Origin: Aquibacillus halophilus
GTDB lineage: Bacteria; Bacillota; Bacilli; Bacillales; Amphibacillaceae
Length of the DNA stretch: 64,000 nt
NCBI RefSeq assembly: GCF_009649745.1
Contig: NZ_WJNG01000007.1
Location: 310,001-374,000, forward strand
Direction of reading: 5' to 3'
The notes beneath the pieces were generated by a model. The model searched no databases, was not told the origin of the DNA, and saw nothing but the letters and a program-made list of their open reading frames with translations. Shown here piece by piece: positions 1 through 9,749 of this stretch (the first letter of the stretch is position 1; each line of letters begins with the position of its first letter). Made by a program: the position numbers and the translations under genes.

Positions 1-943
1 TCTTAGCTTTTACTTTAGGCAATATTTTACTTTGTTCAACCTTAAACTCATTATTCCATGTTACTTGATTTTCAAGATCATATTGTTCAATAAATTTTAT
101 TACTTCTTTTGTTATTGGGGTAGGTGTTGAAGCGCCAGCTGTAATTGCAACTTTAGTTACACCTTTTAACCAATCTAAATTTATTTCTGAAACATCTGCG
201 ATTCGATATGCTTGTGTACCAGCATGCTCTAAAGAAACTTGAGCCAATCGGTTTGAGTTATTGCTTTTTGGATCTCCGACAACTAATGTTAAATCGGCCT
301 CTTTTGCTTGTTCTGCAACTGCTTCTTGTCGAACCTGTGTTGCCATACAAATTTCTTGTATTAATTCTGTTTGAGGGTATTTTTCTTTTACCTTTAGCAT
401 TACATCATAAACATCCCACTGACTCATGGTTGTTTGATTAGTAACAATTATTTTATCGTGATGGTCCAAATTCAAACTTTCAACATCTTCCTCTGATTCA
501 ATAAGGTGAACATGTCCTGGAGCTACACCTACTGCTCCCTCTGGCTCTGGGTGTCCTTTTTTACCAATATATACGACTTCATAATTTTCTTTTACTTTTT
601 CACGAATCAAATCATGGGTACGTGTAACATCTGGGCACGTTGCATCTAAGACAGTTAAGCCTTTATTTTCTGCTTCATCCTTCACTTCTGGTGATACACC
701 ATGAGCAGTAAAAATAACAGTACCCTCATTTATATCTTTAAGTAATTCAGCTCTGTTCTTCCCGTCAAGTGTAATAACACCTTCACTTTCAAAAGCTTTT
801 GTTACATGTGAATTATGAACAATCATTCCTAATATATAAATCGGTCGAGGTAGATTAGGATCCTTAACTGCATTCTGTGCAATAACCATTGCATCTACCA
901 CCCCATAACAATAACCGCGTGGAGCTATTTTTATAACTTCCAT
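1..943 (-). CDS. ispH: 4-hydroxy-3-methylbut-2-enyl diphosphate reductase IspH (3' end off the window)
   Basis: IspH catalyses the last step of the MEP isoprenoid pathway, reducing HMBPP to IPP and DMAPP in the cytoplasm with a [4Fe-4S] cluster. I translated the minus strand from ATG at 943, which follows a GGGGGAG ribosome site. The three cluster cysteines lie in the contexts GYCYG, ATCPD and ICMATQ, and the conserved FTAHGVSP and SNNSNRL segments are present. About 314 codons are visible, ending ILPKVKAK, so probably only the last few residues and the stop are missing. The ispG gene of the same pathway lies 4.4 kb away. Confidence 0.95.
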   Translation of the reverse strand, partial: MEVIKIAPRGYCYGVVDAMVIAQNAVKDPNLPRPIYILGMIVHNSHVTKAFESEGVITLDGKNRAELLKDINEGTVIFTAHGVSPEVKDEAENKGLTVLDATCPDVTRTHDLIREKVKENYEVVYIGKKGHPEPEGAVGVAPGHVHLIESEEDVESLNLDHHDKIIVTNQTTMSQWDVYDVMLKVKEKYPQTELIQEICMATQVRQEAVAEQAKEADLTLVVGDPKSNNSNRLAQVSLEHAGTQAYRIADVSEINLDWLKGVTKVAITAGASTPTPITKEVIKFIEQYDLENQVTWNNEFKVEQSKILPKVKAK

Positions 944-1006
944 TTCAACTCCCCCTCTATCAAAAATATCTTTAATGAACTAATTAATTTTTTAAGCATC
1001 AGTTTT

Positions 1007-1035
1007 ATTATAAAGGTAAAACTAACGGATGACAA
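1007..1035 (-). promoter_or_regulatory. SigA-type promoter of ispH
   Basis: Read on the minus strand there is TTGTCA (1035-1030), a 17-base spacer and a perfect TATAAT (1012-1007), about 65 bases upstream of the ispH start. Five of six -35 bases and all -10 bases match consensus. Confidence 0.6.
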
Positions 1036-1252
1036 AGATATTATCGGATTTCCCGAAAAATAGTCCAATCTTATTAATTTGAAAACTTATATGCTAGTCC
1101 GTATAGAATTGCGTCAGTTAGCTTATAAATAAAGAAAAATGCCTAATATTAAGGTCAAAAAGATGTTCTATTACAAATCAATGTGCAATTTTACTTTTTC
1201 TAACCTATAATAGGTAAGGTAACCAATGATTAGTAACTAAAGGAGTATTTAC
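1036..1252. other. intergenic leader region of cshB
   Basis: The ispH-cshB gap (944-1252) is about 310 bases. Besides the ispH promoter it holds a perfect TATAAT at 1206-1211 on the plus strand, without a convincing -35 element, which may be the cshB -10 box. I see no small ORF or structured RNA here. Confidence 0.35.
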
Positions 1253-2560
1253 ATGGACAACCATTTATTTAAACAATATTCACTGCAACCCATTATTAAT
1301 GATGTCATTGATAAATTGGGTTTTCATGAACCAACAGCAATTCAACAGAAAGTAATACCAGCCGCCCTTAGAGGTGAGAGTGTAATTGGACAGTCCCAAA
1401 CTGGCTCTGGTAAAACACACTCGTATTTGCTTCCACTGTTCAGCAAATTAAACGAGTCAAATAAAAAAGTTCAGTTTGTAGTGACAGCACCTACAAGGGA
1501 ATTAGCTATGCAAATTTTTGATGAAGTGAAAAAAGTTATTAGTTTAGCCGAGAAAGATGGGGTTTGGACAGCAAAGTTATTTATTGGTGGAATAGATAAA
1601 AAGCGTCAAATTGAAAAAATGAAGGAGCAACCGCAAATCGTGGTTGGTACGCCTGGAAGAATTTTAGATCTTATTGAAGATGGTGCCTTAGATATTTATT
1701 CTGCAGGTTCATTTGTAGTGGATGAGGCAGACTTAATGTTGGATTTAGGCTTTATGAAAGAAGTAGACCAAATTCTAGTTCGTGCTCAATCTAATATTCA
1801 GTTAATGGTATTCTCCGCAACAATACCTGAGCGATTGCAGCCATTTTTAAAGAAATATTTACAAAATCCTGCTTACTTTAAAATGAATGATCAGCTGTCT
1901 CCTGAGACGATGGAGCACAGGTTGGTACCCTTAAGACATCGTGATGTCTCAGAAATGGTCTACAGAATTTCCGGAGCCATTCAGCCCTATCTGGCAATAA
2001 TTTTTACTAATGGGAAGGAACTTGCTAACGAGTTAGCGAAAGAGTTAACTGAAAAAGGAATGGAAGTAGGTCTTATTCACGGAGGGCTTACACCTAGAGA
2101 GCGAAAAAGAGTGCTTAAGGATATACAGGCTTTACGATATCAATTTATTGTTGCAACAGATCTTGCTGCGAGGGGAATCGACATAAAGGGTGTAAGCCAT
2201 ATCATAAATGCCCAAATGCCAAAAGAGGAAGAGTTCTATATCCACAGAGTTGGCCGTACCGCTAGGGCTGGAATGGAAGGCACAGCAATTACTCTCTATA
2301 AAGATGAAGATTTACAATTAATAGAGCGGTTAGAGAAAAAAGGATTAACTTTCGAAAGCTATGATATAAAAAATGGCGAGTGGATTGAATCAAAAGCATG
2401 GAATGAACGTAAGCAAAGAAAGAAAAAAGACTCTGATACTGAAACACAGGCATGGAGAAAGGTCCATAGACCAAATAAGGTTAAACCTGGATATAAGAAA
2501 AAGATGAAAAGGGAACAAATAAAACACAAGAAAAAGATAAATCGGGATAAAAAGAAGTAG
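1253..2560 (+). CDS. cshB: DEAD-box ATP-dependent RNA helicase CshB
   Basis: This 435-residue protein is a DEAD-box RNA helicase of the CshB (YqfR) type, which unwinds RNA during cold adaptation and ribosome or mRNA metabolism. The motifs are in order: Q motif near residue 30, Walker A SQTGSGKT (48-55), PTRELA (about 80-85), GTPGR, DEAD (157-160), SAT (188-190), ATDLAARGID and HRVGRTARAG. The C-terminal 60 residues are a lysine-rich RNA-binding tail. The start ATG has an AAAGGAG ribosome site 8 bases upstream. The gene lies directly before nfo, as in B. subtilis. Confidence 0.93.
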   Translation: MDNHLFKQYSLQPIINDVIDKLGFHEPTAIQQKVIPAALRGESVIGQSQTGSGKTHSYLLPLFSKLNESNKKVQFVVTAPTRELAMQIFDEVKKVISLAEKDGVWTAKLFIGGIDKKRQIEKMKEQPQIVVGTPGRILDLIEDGALDIYSAGSFVVDEADLMLDLGFMKEVDQILVRAQSNIQLMVFSATIPERLQPFLKKYLQNPAYFKMNDQLSPETMEHRLVPLRHRDVSEMVYRISGAIQPYLAIIFTNGKELANELAKELTEKGMEVGLIHGGLTPRERKRVLKDIQALRYQFIVATDLAARGIDIKGVSHIINAQMPKEEEFYIHRVGRTARAGMEGTAITLYKDEDLQLIERLEKKGLTFESYDIKNGEWIESKAWNERKQRKKKDSDTETQAWRKVHRPNKVKPGYKKKMKREQIKHKKKINRDKKK

Positions 2561-2676
2561 TAAAAGGTTTTACGCTAGGAAGAGGATTGATTTCTATTTT
2601 TTTCAATCCTAATTAGTATAAATGGTACAGAATTATATGGTAAAATCATGGAAAACGTAAGAGAGAGGTGCAAAAA

Positions 2677-3567
2677 TTGAAAATAGGTTCACATGTATCA
2701 ATGAGTGGGAAAAATATGCTGTTGGGATCGAGTGAAGAAGCTGCTTCTTATGGTTCGAATGTATTTATGATTTATACTGGAGCACCGCAAAATACCAGAA
2801 GACGCCCCATTGAGGAGTTAAATATAGAATTAGGGCATGAACACATGAAAGAACATAAAATGGAAGAAATAGTTGTCCATGCCCCTTACATTATTAATAT
2901 AGGTAATTCTAGTAAGAAGGCAACATTTGAATTAGGTGTTAACTTCTTAAGAAGTGAAATAGAACGTACGGAAGCTCTCGGAGCTGGCCAAATAGTACTT
3001 CATCCAGGTTCACATGTTGGAGAGGGCGCAGACAAAGGCATTACAAAAATTATTGAAGGTTTAAATGAAGTGCTCCACTCCGAGCAAAAGGTTCAAATTG
3101 CTTTAGAGACAATGGCAGGTAAAGGAACCGAGATAGGACGTTCTTTTGAAGAATTGGCACGAATATTTGATGGAGTAAAATTTAATGATAAATTGTCTAT
3201 ATGTCTAGATACCTGCCATATACATGATGCGGGCTATGATATTGTTAATGATTTTGATGGTGTATTGGAGCAATTCGATAAAATTATCGGAATCGATAGA
3301 CTCAAAGTAATTCATGTTAATGATAGTAAAAATGAACGAGGCGCACATAAAGATAGACATGAAAATATTGGTTTTGGTCATATAGGATTTGATGCACTTA
3401 ATTATATTGTTCATCATCCACAACTCTCAGCATTACCTAAAATACTGGAAACGCCTTATGTAGGAGAAGACAAAAAATCAAAAAAACCTCCGTATAAATT
3501 TGAGATCGAAATGCTTAAAAGTAATAACTTTATAACAGATTTAAAAGAAAAAATAGTAAGCCAATAA
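2677..3567 (+). CDS. nfo: Endonuclease IV (AP endonuclease)
   Basis: Nfo cleaves DNA at abasic sites during base excision repair, and in spore formers it also protects spore DNA. The 296-residue protein has the AP-endonuclease family 2 TIM-barrel signatures: GSHVSMSG at the N terminus, [27 protein letters not shown] and HVNDSKN, with His, Asp and Glu residues binding three zinc ions. I chose TTG at 2677 because the in-frame GTG at 2668 is itself part of the AGAGAGGTG ribosome site, and because the resulting N terminus ([11 protein letters not shown]) matches the family. The gene ends at a bidirectional terminator facing yqfT. Confidence 0.92.
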   Translation: MKIGSHVSMSGKNMLLGSSEEAASYGSNVFMIYTGAPQNTRRRPIEELNIELGHEHMKEHKMEEIVVHAPYIINIGNSSKKATFELGVNFLRSEIERTEALGAGQIVLHPGSHVGEGADKGITKIIEGLNEVLHSEQKVQIALETMAGKGTEIGRSFEELARIFDGVKFNDKLSICLDTCHIHDAGYDIVNDFDGVLEQFDKIIGIDRLKVIHVNDSKNERGAHKDRHENIGFGHIGFDALNYIVHHPQLSALPKILETPYVGEDKKSKKPPYKFEIEMLKSNNFITDLKEKIVSQ

Positions 3568-3570
3568 GAA

Positions 3571-3607
3571 AAAATACTTATAAGTCAATGCTTATAAGTA
3601 TTTTTTT
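3571..3607. terminator. bidirectional terminator, nfo / yqfT
   Basis: A perfect 14-bp inverted repeat (3571-3584 with 3591-3604) has a 6-base loop and is flanked by A and T runs, so it can end transcription from both convergent genes. Confidence 0.8.
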
Positions 3608-3890
3608 ATTTAAACCATGACTCCACCCCATATTGCTTAATAAGCTTTCCAAAAAGCTTCTGTGCTTTTTGGGCTGTTTTAATATCTGTAATTTGAGCTA
3701 GCTTTTTAAACATTTTCATACGGTCTTTTTCGTTAATTGGATTTAAACTAGTCTTTGAAAGGTAAGAAGCAATATCTTCAGCTTGTTTGTTTGTCAAACT
3801 AATTCCGTATTCATTACCATGTGTGATTAATTCTTTAGCGCTAACATTTCTTAATTTTTTTAATAGTAGTTGATTCGCAAAATTACTCAT
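3606..3890 (-). CDS. yqfT: YqfT-like DUF2624 protein
   Basis: A 94-residue, mostly helical and basic soluble protein that matches the DUF2624 (YqfT) family in length, in the N-terminal pattern (helix, then a helix around NKQAEDIASYLS) and in position next to nfo. The function of the family is unknown. The ATG start follows an AAGGGAG ribosome site. No membrane segment or catalytic motif is visible. Confidence 0.75.
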   Translation of the reverse strand: MSNFANQLLLKKLRNVSAKELITHGNEYGISLTNKQAEDIASYLSKTSLNPINEKDRMKMFKKLAQITDIKTAQKAQKLFGKLIKQYGVESWFK

Positions 3891-4065
3891 CTCAATCTCC
3901 CTTGGTTAGTATGGTACTACTAATGTATGAATGAATTAATTTTGTGTTAATGAAAATTGATCAAATATATAAATGTTTATTGTTTGCAAATAAAGGAAAC
4001 CTTAGTTAATATACAAAGCTGTAGGCTTTATGAGTGTTTGCTTAATTTGGAAGGATGGTTTTTAG

Positions 4066-4770
4066 ATGAAAAAGATAAAATCTGGACGGTATTTAATTTT
4101 ATTAGTAGTAGTAATGTTACTAACTGGTACCGGAATATATATCACTCAATATAAAAATCAATATGAAACCTTAACGGCAGAAAATGAACAACTAATACAG
4201 GAAAATAATAAACTAGAAGCTCAACGAGATTATCTTCAAACAAGTACAGTGGAAAGTGAAGACACCGGATACTACAAGTGGCCTGAAATAGTGCGAAAAG
4301 CAGATGTTCTCGTAGAAGAAAGTGACGAGGAATTTAAAATGTCATGGGCATTATACCTGGTTAAAGAAGCAGAGCGATATAATATTGATCCATACCTGGT
4401 TTATGAACTTCTAAAGGTTGAAACAGGTGGAACGTTCAATCCTGAATTAGTCGGACCTGATACAGTATATGGGAATGCATATGGAATGTCACAGTTTATG
4501 AAGAATACAGCTCCATGGATTGCAGAGATGGGTGAACTACCTTATGAAGATGATTTATTGTTCGATCCTTATTACTCTATTCAGTTGTCACTAATTTACT
4601 TAGACTTTTTGCACAATGAATATGGAAATTGGAATGAAGCATTAACTGCTTATCATCGTGGTATGGCAGGATTAGAGCAATATAAAGAGGAGAACGGTCA
4701 TGCCAAAAGTGACTATGCCAAAAGGATACAAAATAACGCAGAGGAATATAAATCACTAGCGCTTAATTAA
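4066..4770 (+). CDS. membrane-anchored lytic transglycosylase (SLT domain)
   Basis: A 234-residue protein likely to cleave peptidoglycan glycan strands outside the membrane. Residues 8-28 form one N-terminal transmembrane anchor. Residues 30-60 look like a coiled coil rich in Glu, Asn and Gln. Residues 100-225 carry a soluble lytic transglycosylase fold: the catalytic Glu lies in LLKVETGG, followed by AYGMSQFM and the AYHRG motif near the C terminus. The GGAAGGATGG ribosome site supports the ATG at 4066. It stands alone between yqfT and yqfX with no obvious partner. The fold is well supported; the physiological role (wall turnover, sporulation or secretion) is not. Confidence 0.82.
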   Translation: MKKIKSGRYLILLVVVMLLTGTGIYITQYKNQYETLTAENEQLIQENNKLEAQRDYLQTSTVESEDTGYYKWPEIVRKADVLVEESDEEFKMSWALYLVKEAERYNIDPYLVYELLKVETGGTFNPELVGPDTVYGNAYGMSQFMKNTAPWIAEMGELPYEDDLLFDPYYSIQLSLIYLDFLHNEYGNWNEALTAYHRGMAGLEQYKEENGHAKSDYAKRIQNNAEEYKSLALN

Positions 4771-4869
4771 TGGTAATATGTCTCTGTTTTTGCGAAATCT
4801 ACCTCGTAATAAATTCTTTATTGTCCATAGACTATAAAGGCACCTCGATAATGAAAGTGAGGGTTTAAA

Positions 4870-5313
4870 ATGGACGAATCGTATCGTAATGAAAGAAACG
4901 AGGAAGTCGAAAAAGCCCCTAACTTTGGGGGAGAAGAGCCTGATGTAGTATCAGCTAGACAACAAGGGGCAGAGAACGTACCTCCTATTGTTGAAGATGA
5001 AGAGCTTTATTCCCTTGATGAAGCTTATAAAGAGGAGTTTGGTCAAGAATTAACCGCAAACGAATTCAATAGACCAATCACATCAACAGAGCAAGAAACT
5101 GAAATGAAGTCTGAGGTTAAAACTGGATTTGGGTGGCTTGCTGTCATTCTGGCAGTATTATCATTTTTTGTAATGCCAATCATATTTGGTGCTGCTGGGA
5201 TAATTTTTGGTTTCGTATCCAGAGGTCGAGGTGCAGATACTCTTGGTAACACAGCGATTATTGCTGGTGCAATTTCCATCGTAATCACTTTGTTCGTGGC
5301 ACCTTTTGTATAG
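4870..5313 (+). CDS. yqfX: YqfX-like two-helix membrane protein (DUF4190-like)
   Basis: A 147-residue protein with a very acidic soluble N-terminal half (residues 1-80, many Glu and Asp) and a C-terminal half with two hydrophobic segments joined by a short basic RGRG loop. This layout is typical of DUF4190-type small membrane proteins, and its place beside ispG matches B. subtilis yqfX. The function is unknown. The start has a GTGAGGG ribosome site. Confidence 0.65.
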   Translation: MDESYRNERNEEVEKAPNFGGEEPDVVSARQQGAENVPPIVEDEELYSLDEAYKEEFGQELTANEFNRPITSTEQETEMKSEVKTGFGWLAVILAVLSFFVMPIIFGAAGIIFGFVSRGRGADTLGNTAIIAGAISIVITLFVAPFV

Positions 5314-5320
5314 TTAGTCA

Positions 5321-5357
5321 AAAAGCTGGTCCGTTATTTAAACGGACCAGCTTTTTC
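5321..5357. terminator. bidirectional terminator, yqfX / ispG
   Basis: A perfect 15-bp inverted repeat (5321-5335 with 5341-5355) with a 5-base loop and flanking A4 and T5 runs sits between convergent genes. Confidence 0.85.
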
Positions 5358-5360
5358 TTG

Positions 5361-6467
5361 TTAAACTTCTTGTTTTTCTTCTTCAGCTTTTTTAGCAAAA
5401 TATTCTTCGGCTATTTTATCAATTTCTTTTTTAAGCTCTTCTACCATCGTTTCTTCTGGAACTTTTCTAATAATTTCACCATGTCTGAAAAGTAATCCTT
5501 CCCCTCGAGCACCAGCTATGCCTATGTCAGCCTCCCGTGCTTCTCCAGGACCATTAACAGCACATCCTAATACAGCTACTTTAATAGGTGCCTTAATAGT
5601 AGAAATATACTCTTCAACCTCATTAGCAATTTTGATTAAATCAATTTCAATTCTTCCACAGGTAGGACATGAAATTAAAGTAGCTGCATTGGAGGATAGT
5701 CCGAACGTTTTTAGTAACTCCCTAGCTACTTTAATTTCTTCAACAGGATCAGCACTCAATGATATTCTCATTGTGCTACCAATACCTTTACTTAGTATAG
5801 CACCCATACCGGCAGCACTCTTTATACTACCAGCAAATAGTGTTCCTGACTCTGTAATGCCTAAATGAAGTGGGTAATCAATTACTTCAGCAGCTTTTTC
5901 ATAGGCTTCTATTGCTAGACCTACATCAGATGCTTTAAGGGAAACAACAATATCATAAAAGTCTAATTCTTCTAAGATTTTTATGTGGTGTAGCGCACTT
6001 TCAACCATACCATCTGCAGTTGGATATCCATACTTTTCTAATATGTGTCTCTCTAAGGAACCTGCATTGACGCCAATTCTAATCGGTATCCCTTTTGCTT
6101 TGGCAGCATTCACAACAGCTTCTACTTTATCTCGCTTTCCAATATTACCTGGGTTAATTCTTATTTTATCTGCTCCACCTTCAATAGCTTTGAGGGCGAG
6201 TTTATAATTAAAATGTATATCAACAACCAAAGGGATATTTATTCGTTTTTTAATTTCTGGAATAGCGTTAGCTGCGCGCTCATCTGGACATGCTACACGT
6301 ACTATTTGACAACCGGCTTCCTCTAGACGAAGAATCTCTTTAACAGTTGCCTCAACATCATGTGTCTTAGTTGTAGCCATAGACTGGATTACAACTTCAT
6401 TTTTCCCACCGACCATAACGTTTCCTACCTTAACAGGTCGTGTGTTTTTTCTGTGTGTTAAAGCCAT
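5361..6467 (-). CDS. ispG: 4-hydroxy-3-methylbut-2-enyl diphosphate synthase IspG
   Basis: IspG converts MEcPP to HMBPP, the step before IspH in the MEP isoprenoid pathway, using a [4Fe-4S] cluster. The 368-residue length is normal for the bacterial two-domain form. The N-terminal TIM barrel runs to about residue 255. The C-terminal cluster domain carries CPTCGR and [15 protein letters not shown], which hold the cluster Cys and Glu ligands. The ATG follows AAAGGAGCG. A 7-bp inverted repeat (6496-6502 with 6513-6519) lies in the leader just upstream. Confidence 0.96.
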   Translation of the reverse strand: MALTHRKNTRPVKVGNVMVGGKNEVVIQSMATTKTHDVEATVKEILRLEEAGCQIVRVACPDERAANAIPEIKKRINIPLVVDIHFNYKLALKAIEGGADKIRINPGNIGKRDKVEAVVNAAKAKGIPIRIGVNAGSLERHILEKYGYPTADGMVESALHHIKILEELDFYDIVVSLKASDVGLAIEAYEKAAEVIDYPLHLGITESGTLFAGSIKSAAGMGAILSKGIGSTMRISLSADPVEEIKVARELLKTFGLSSNAATLISCPTCGRIEIDLIKIANEVEEYISTIKAPIKVAVLGCAVNGPGEAREADIGIAGARGEGLLFRHGEIIRKVPEETMVEELKKEIDKIAEEYFAKKAEEEKQEV

Positions 6468-6579
6468 AAATTAATCGCTCCTTTATTTTCGCGAAAGTGG
6501 TAATCTATTAAGTACCACTGTTCATTATAATGGTAATAGTAATAAATGAGAAGTATCAAACCTTAAATAATAATAATTT

Positions 6580-6966
6580 TTAAGGTAAATTTTTATAAAC
6601 TGGAAATAAATAATCCATATTAGGTTTAATTTGATGTGGATCAACATCCGGGTTCAAAATTTGGAAATCTTGGATTATTTGATTCATTTGTACGGACGAC
6701 TGCTCTTCATTAAATTCCTCAACAATAGATAAGACGGTATCTCCAGGTATCACAGTATATGGTTTAACATAATATCTGTCTGTCTCTTTTGGGTGTTGCG
6801 GAACCTGGGTGTCTGATTCTTGCTCGTCATTTTCGTTCTTTTTAACTTCTTCTTGTTCCATAATGATTTTCTCCTGTATAATTGTACCTACCGTTAAGTC
6901 TTTAAAAATACTGATGAAGAATAATATTATAAATACTGTAAGGCATATTTTTTTAAATAAACCCAT
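6580..6966 (-). CDS. yqfZ: YqfZ-like membrane-anchored LysM protein
   Basis: A 128-residue protein with an N-terminal membrane anchor or signal (residues 5-22), an acidic linker, and a C-terminal LysM-like domain (YTVIPGDTVLSIVEEFN ... ILNPDV) that should bind peptidoglycan. It matches B. subtilis YqfZ in domain layout and position beside ispG. It lies upstream of ispG on the same strand, with a weak hairpin between the two (about 6560-6587). Confidence 0.75.
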   Translation of the reverse strand: MGLFKKICLTVFIILFFISIFKDLTVGTIIQEKIIMEQEEVKKNENDEQESDTQVPQHPKETDRYYVKPYTVIPGDTVLSIVEEFNEEQSSVQMNQIIQDFQILNPDVDPHQIKPNMDYLFPVYKNLP

Positions 6967-7098
6967 TGTTTTATTTGCCTCCTTAGTATTATGTTATATA
7001 TAACTTCTACACTTTTAAGAAAAACCTTTTTTTTTTATGAAACTAAAACAAAGTATCTTTCGTAATACAGACAGAGGATGTAAGGAGAGGTGATTCAA

Positions 7099-7740
7099 GT
7101 GGCAAGTTTTTCTGGTGATTGGATAAGTTTCATTATTGTTGGTTTGGGTACATTATTTCTAATTGGTGAGCTCTTAGTCAATATGAAGGGTTTCTTTGGG
7201 TTAATAGGATTAAGTTTTATCACCGTTTATTTTCTATCTTATCTCGATCCTGGAATGTTTTTCGTGATGATGAGTATATATTTTCTGGGCCTAATTCTAA
7301 TAATTATTGATGGGAAATTACTAAATGATGGTACACTTGCAACAATTGGTGCTGTGTGTATGATACTCTCGGTAGGCTTAAGCTCACCAAACTGGATTGC
7401 AGGTCTCTATGCAGTAATTGGTGTAATTATTGGTGGAGTTTGTTCGTTGTTCTTCTTAAAAGTTTTCAAAAGAAGAGATATGTGGACAAAACTTACATTA
7501 TCTGACCAACTAACCAGTGATAAAGGATATAATACTATGAACAAAACTTATTCTGAATTAATCAATAAAGAAGGAATAACAGTTACTGATATGCGCCCAG
7601 TCGGAACCATTCGAATCGAAAATAATGACTATAGTGCAATTACAAATGGTCAGTGGATTGAACGTGGGTCCAAGATAAACGTGACTCTTGTAGATGGTAC
7701 TAAAATCCTAGTATCAAAACTCGAAAGTAATACAAAATAA
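7099..7740 (+). CDS. NfeD-like membrane protein
   Basis: A 213-residue protein with four or five hydrophobic segments in residues 5-125 and a C-terminal OB-fold-like beta domain (about 150-210, around GITVTDMRPVGTIRI and IERGSKINV), the layout of short NfeD proteins. NfeD proteins usually work with SPFH/flotillin partners in membrane organisation; no flotillin gene is in this window. I chose GTG at 7099 because the in-frame GTG at 7090 lies inside the AAGGAGAGG ribosome site, leaving an 8-base spacing to 7099. Confidence 0.72.
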   Translation: MASFSGDWISFIIVGLGTLFLIGELLVNMKGFFGLIGLSFITVYFLSYLDPGMFFVMMSIYFLGLILIIIDGKLLNDGTLATIGAVCMILSVGLSSPNWIAGLYAVIGVIIGGVCSLFFLKVFKRRDMWTKLTLSDQLTSDKGYNTMNKTYSELINKEGITVTDMRPVGTIRIENNDYSAITNGQWIERGSKINVTLVDGTKILVSKLESNTK

Positions 7741-7753
7741 CTTTATAGATTAT

Positions 7754-7791
7754 AAGTACTGTTTTTTTATATAGAAACAGTACTTTTTTAA
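7754..7791 (+). terminator. terminator after the NfeD-like gene
   Basis: AAGTACTGTTT (7754-7764) pairs perfectly with AAACAGTACTT (7775-7785), followed by a T run. Confidence 0.75.
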
Positions 7792-7830
7792 TTCTGAAAA
7801 TATAAAAAATGTCATTTTCACACAGGTTTT

Positions 7831-7890
7831 TGTAAATTTAGTGTAAATTATATCGAAAATTCTTTACAAATGCTTCACATCTAATTAATA
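7831..7890 (+). promoter_or_regulatory. candidate PhoP-box array upstream of the Na/Pi cotransporter
   Basis: On the plus strand TTTACA (7863), TTCACA (7874) and TTAATA (7885) each fit the PhoP hexamer TTHAYA and start exactly 11 bases apart. Just upstream TGTAAA occurs at 7831 and 7842, also 11 apart, which is two TTTACA hexamers on the other strand. Direct hexamers on an 11-base period are the known PhoP operator layout. The -10 element is not clear (TAATAA near 7907 is one option). Confidence 0.6.
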
Positions 7891-7950
7891 ATGAAAAAGG
7901 CATTCTTAATAATTTATGCATAATTTTTCTGGATGAAGGGATGAACTCCA

Positions 7951-9582
7951 TTGGAGATTAATGTACAGGACTTGATATTTGAATTTGTCGGCGGACTTGG
8001 AATTTTTCTACTAGGATTAAAATTCATGGGAGATGGACTCCAAAAGTCAGCTGGTGACAGACTTAGAGACATTTTAGATCGCTTTACTTCAAACCCATTT
8101 ATGGGAGTGTTAGCTGGAATTATCGTTACTATTTTAATTCAAAGTAGTTCCGGGACAACAGTATTAACAGTAGGATTGGTAAATGCCGGATTTATGACTC
8201 TGAGACAATCGATTGGTGTTATCATGGGAGCTAATATCGGGACGACCGTCACAGCTTTCATCATTGGTTTTGATCTTGGTGCCTATTCACTACCAATAAT
8301 GGCAATAGGGGCATTTATGTTATTTTTCTTTAAGAGTAATAAGATCTCTTATTTGGGCCAAACGATATTTGGTTTCGGTTCATTGTTCTATGGTTTGGAA
8401 TTAATGAGTGGTGGCATGAAACCATTACGAGATGTACAAGCATTTCAGGACTTGACAGTTAGCATGAGTGATAATCCAATTCTAGGAGTTGTAATTGGTA
8501 CGTTATTTACATTCATTGTTCAGAGTTCAAGTGCTACAATTGGTATCTTACAAGGACTGTATGATCAAGGAGCGATTGAACTTACAGCAGCACTACCAGT
8601 TCTTTTTGGTGATAATATTGGTACAACCATTACAGCAATCTTGGCTTCAATTGGAGCGAGTATTGCAGCCAAGCGTGCAGCTTTTACTCACGTGATATTT
8701 AATGTAATAGGTACTACGATATTCCTGATATTTTTAGGGTTTTATACGGACTTTGTAGTATTTTTACAGGGTGCATTTAATTTAAATGCTGAAATGACAA
8801 TAGCTTTTGCACATGGTTCTTTTAATATTGCAAACACAGCTATTCAATTTCCATTTATAGCAGGATTGGCATTTATTGTGACAAAATTAATACCAGGTGA
8901 AGATGTCATCGTAGAGTACAAGCCAAAGCATTTGGATCCTATATTTATTCAACAATCACCATCTGTTGCACTTGATCAAGCTAAAGAAGAAGTTATTCGA
9001 ATGGGTGAATATGCATATAAAGGGCTTGAGGAAGCGAGCTTTTATCTGAACAATCAGAATCAAAAACATGCAGATATGGCTTTACAAATTGAGGGTGCTT
9101 TAAATAATTTGGACAGAGAGATAACTGATTACTTAGTGCAACTCTCAGGTACCTCGTTTACAGAAGCAGAGAGTACTAAACACTCCGCCTTGATTGACTC
9201 GGTTAGAGATATTGAAAGAATTGGAGATCATTTTGAAAATATAGTAGAGCTTGTTGACTATAAAATTTCAAATAAGGTTATTATTACTGAGCAAGCACAA
9301 GCAGATTTGAATGATATGTTTGATTTAACGCTCATCACTGTAAAACAGGCAATAAAGGCATTAGGTGAAATGAATCGTGAAGAGGCGTTAGAAGTTGTAC
9401 AAAAAGAAGAACAAATTGATCAAATGGAAAGAGCTTATCGTAAAAAACATATTATTAGACTAAATGAAGGTGCATGTACTGGACCATCCGGTATAGTATT
9501 TGTAGACATTTTAAGTAATTTAGAACGTATTGGTGATCATTCACTTAATATTGCAGAAGAAGTATTGGGAGAAAAGACATAA
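7951..9582 (+). CDS. Na+/phosphate cotransporter family protein with PhoU-like C-terminal domain
   Basis: A 543-residue membrane protein of the NptA/PNaS family. Residues 10-310 contain the two inverted Na/Pi repeats, each with the QSSS signature (ILIQSSSGTTV near residue 64 and IVQSSSATIG near 190) and GDNIGTT or GANIGTT motifs. Residues 340-540 form a helical PhoU-like domain with two ERIGDH repeats. It should import phosphate with sodium, or control phosphate balance, at the cell membrane. The TTG start is placed behind GAAGGGATG; the ATG at 7941 opens only a six-codon frame. Pho-type repeats upstream fit phosphate control. Confidence 0.88.
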   Translation: MEINVQDLIFEFVGGLGIFLLGLKFMGDGLQKSAGDRLRDILDRFTSNPFMGVLAGIIVTILIQSSSGTTVLTVGLVNAGFMTLRQSIGVIMGANIGTTVTAFIIGFDLGAYSLPIMAIGAFMLFFFKSNKISYLGQTIFGFGSLFYGLELMSGGMKPLRDVQAFQDLTVSMSDNPILGVVIGTLFTFIVQSSSATIGILQGLYDQGAIELTAALPVLFGDNIGTTITAILASIGASIAAKRAAFTHVIFNVIGTTIFLIFLGFYTDFVVFLQGAFNLNAEMTIAFAHGSFNIANTAIQFPFIAGLAFIVTKLIPGEDVIVEYKPKHLDPIFIQQSPSVALDQAKEEVIRMGEYAYKGLEEASFYLNNQNQKHADMALQIEGALNNLDREITDYLVQLSGTSFTEAESTKHSALIDSVRDIERIGDHFENIVELVDYKISNKVIITEQAQADLNDMFDLTLITVKQAIKALGEMNREEALEVVQKEEQIDQMERAYRKKHIIRLNEGACTGPSGIVFVDILSNLERIGDHSLNIAEEVLGEKT

Positions 9583-9607
9583 AAAAAGAGCCGACGGCTC
9601 TTTTTTT
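9583..9607 (+). terminator. terminator after the cotransporter gene
   Basis: GAGCC-GAC-GGCTC (9588-9600) is flanked by an A run and seven T residues. Confidence 0.85.
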
Positions 9608-9684
9608 ATGTCTGAATAATACTGTTAGTATGGTGTAGAAATAGGTTAAGTTACAAACTACTGTTAAAAAAAATGATAAAACCC

Positions 9685-9713
9685 TTGAATGCAATCTGTG
9701 TACGTGCTATATT
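9685..9713 (+). promoter_or_regulatory. tRNA operon promoter P1
   Basis: TTGAAT (9685-9690), a 17-base spacer and TATATT (9708-9713) lie upstream of the tRNA cluster. It is weaker than P2 but has the same spacing. Confidence 0.6.
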
Positions 9714-9749
9714 ATTTTTGTTGCTTGTTTTTAAAGCTAGGAAATGATG

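Noticed and set aside
5518-5868. long plus-strand open frame opposite ispG
   Set aside because: It is the antisense shadow of a well-supported ispG. Similar long antisense frames opposite pstC, pstA and nrdJ were rejected for the same reason.
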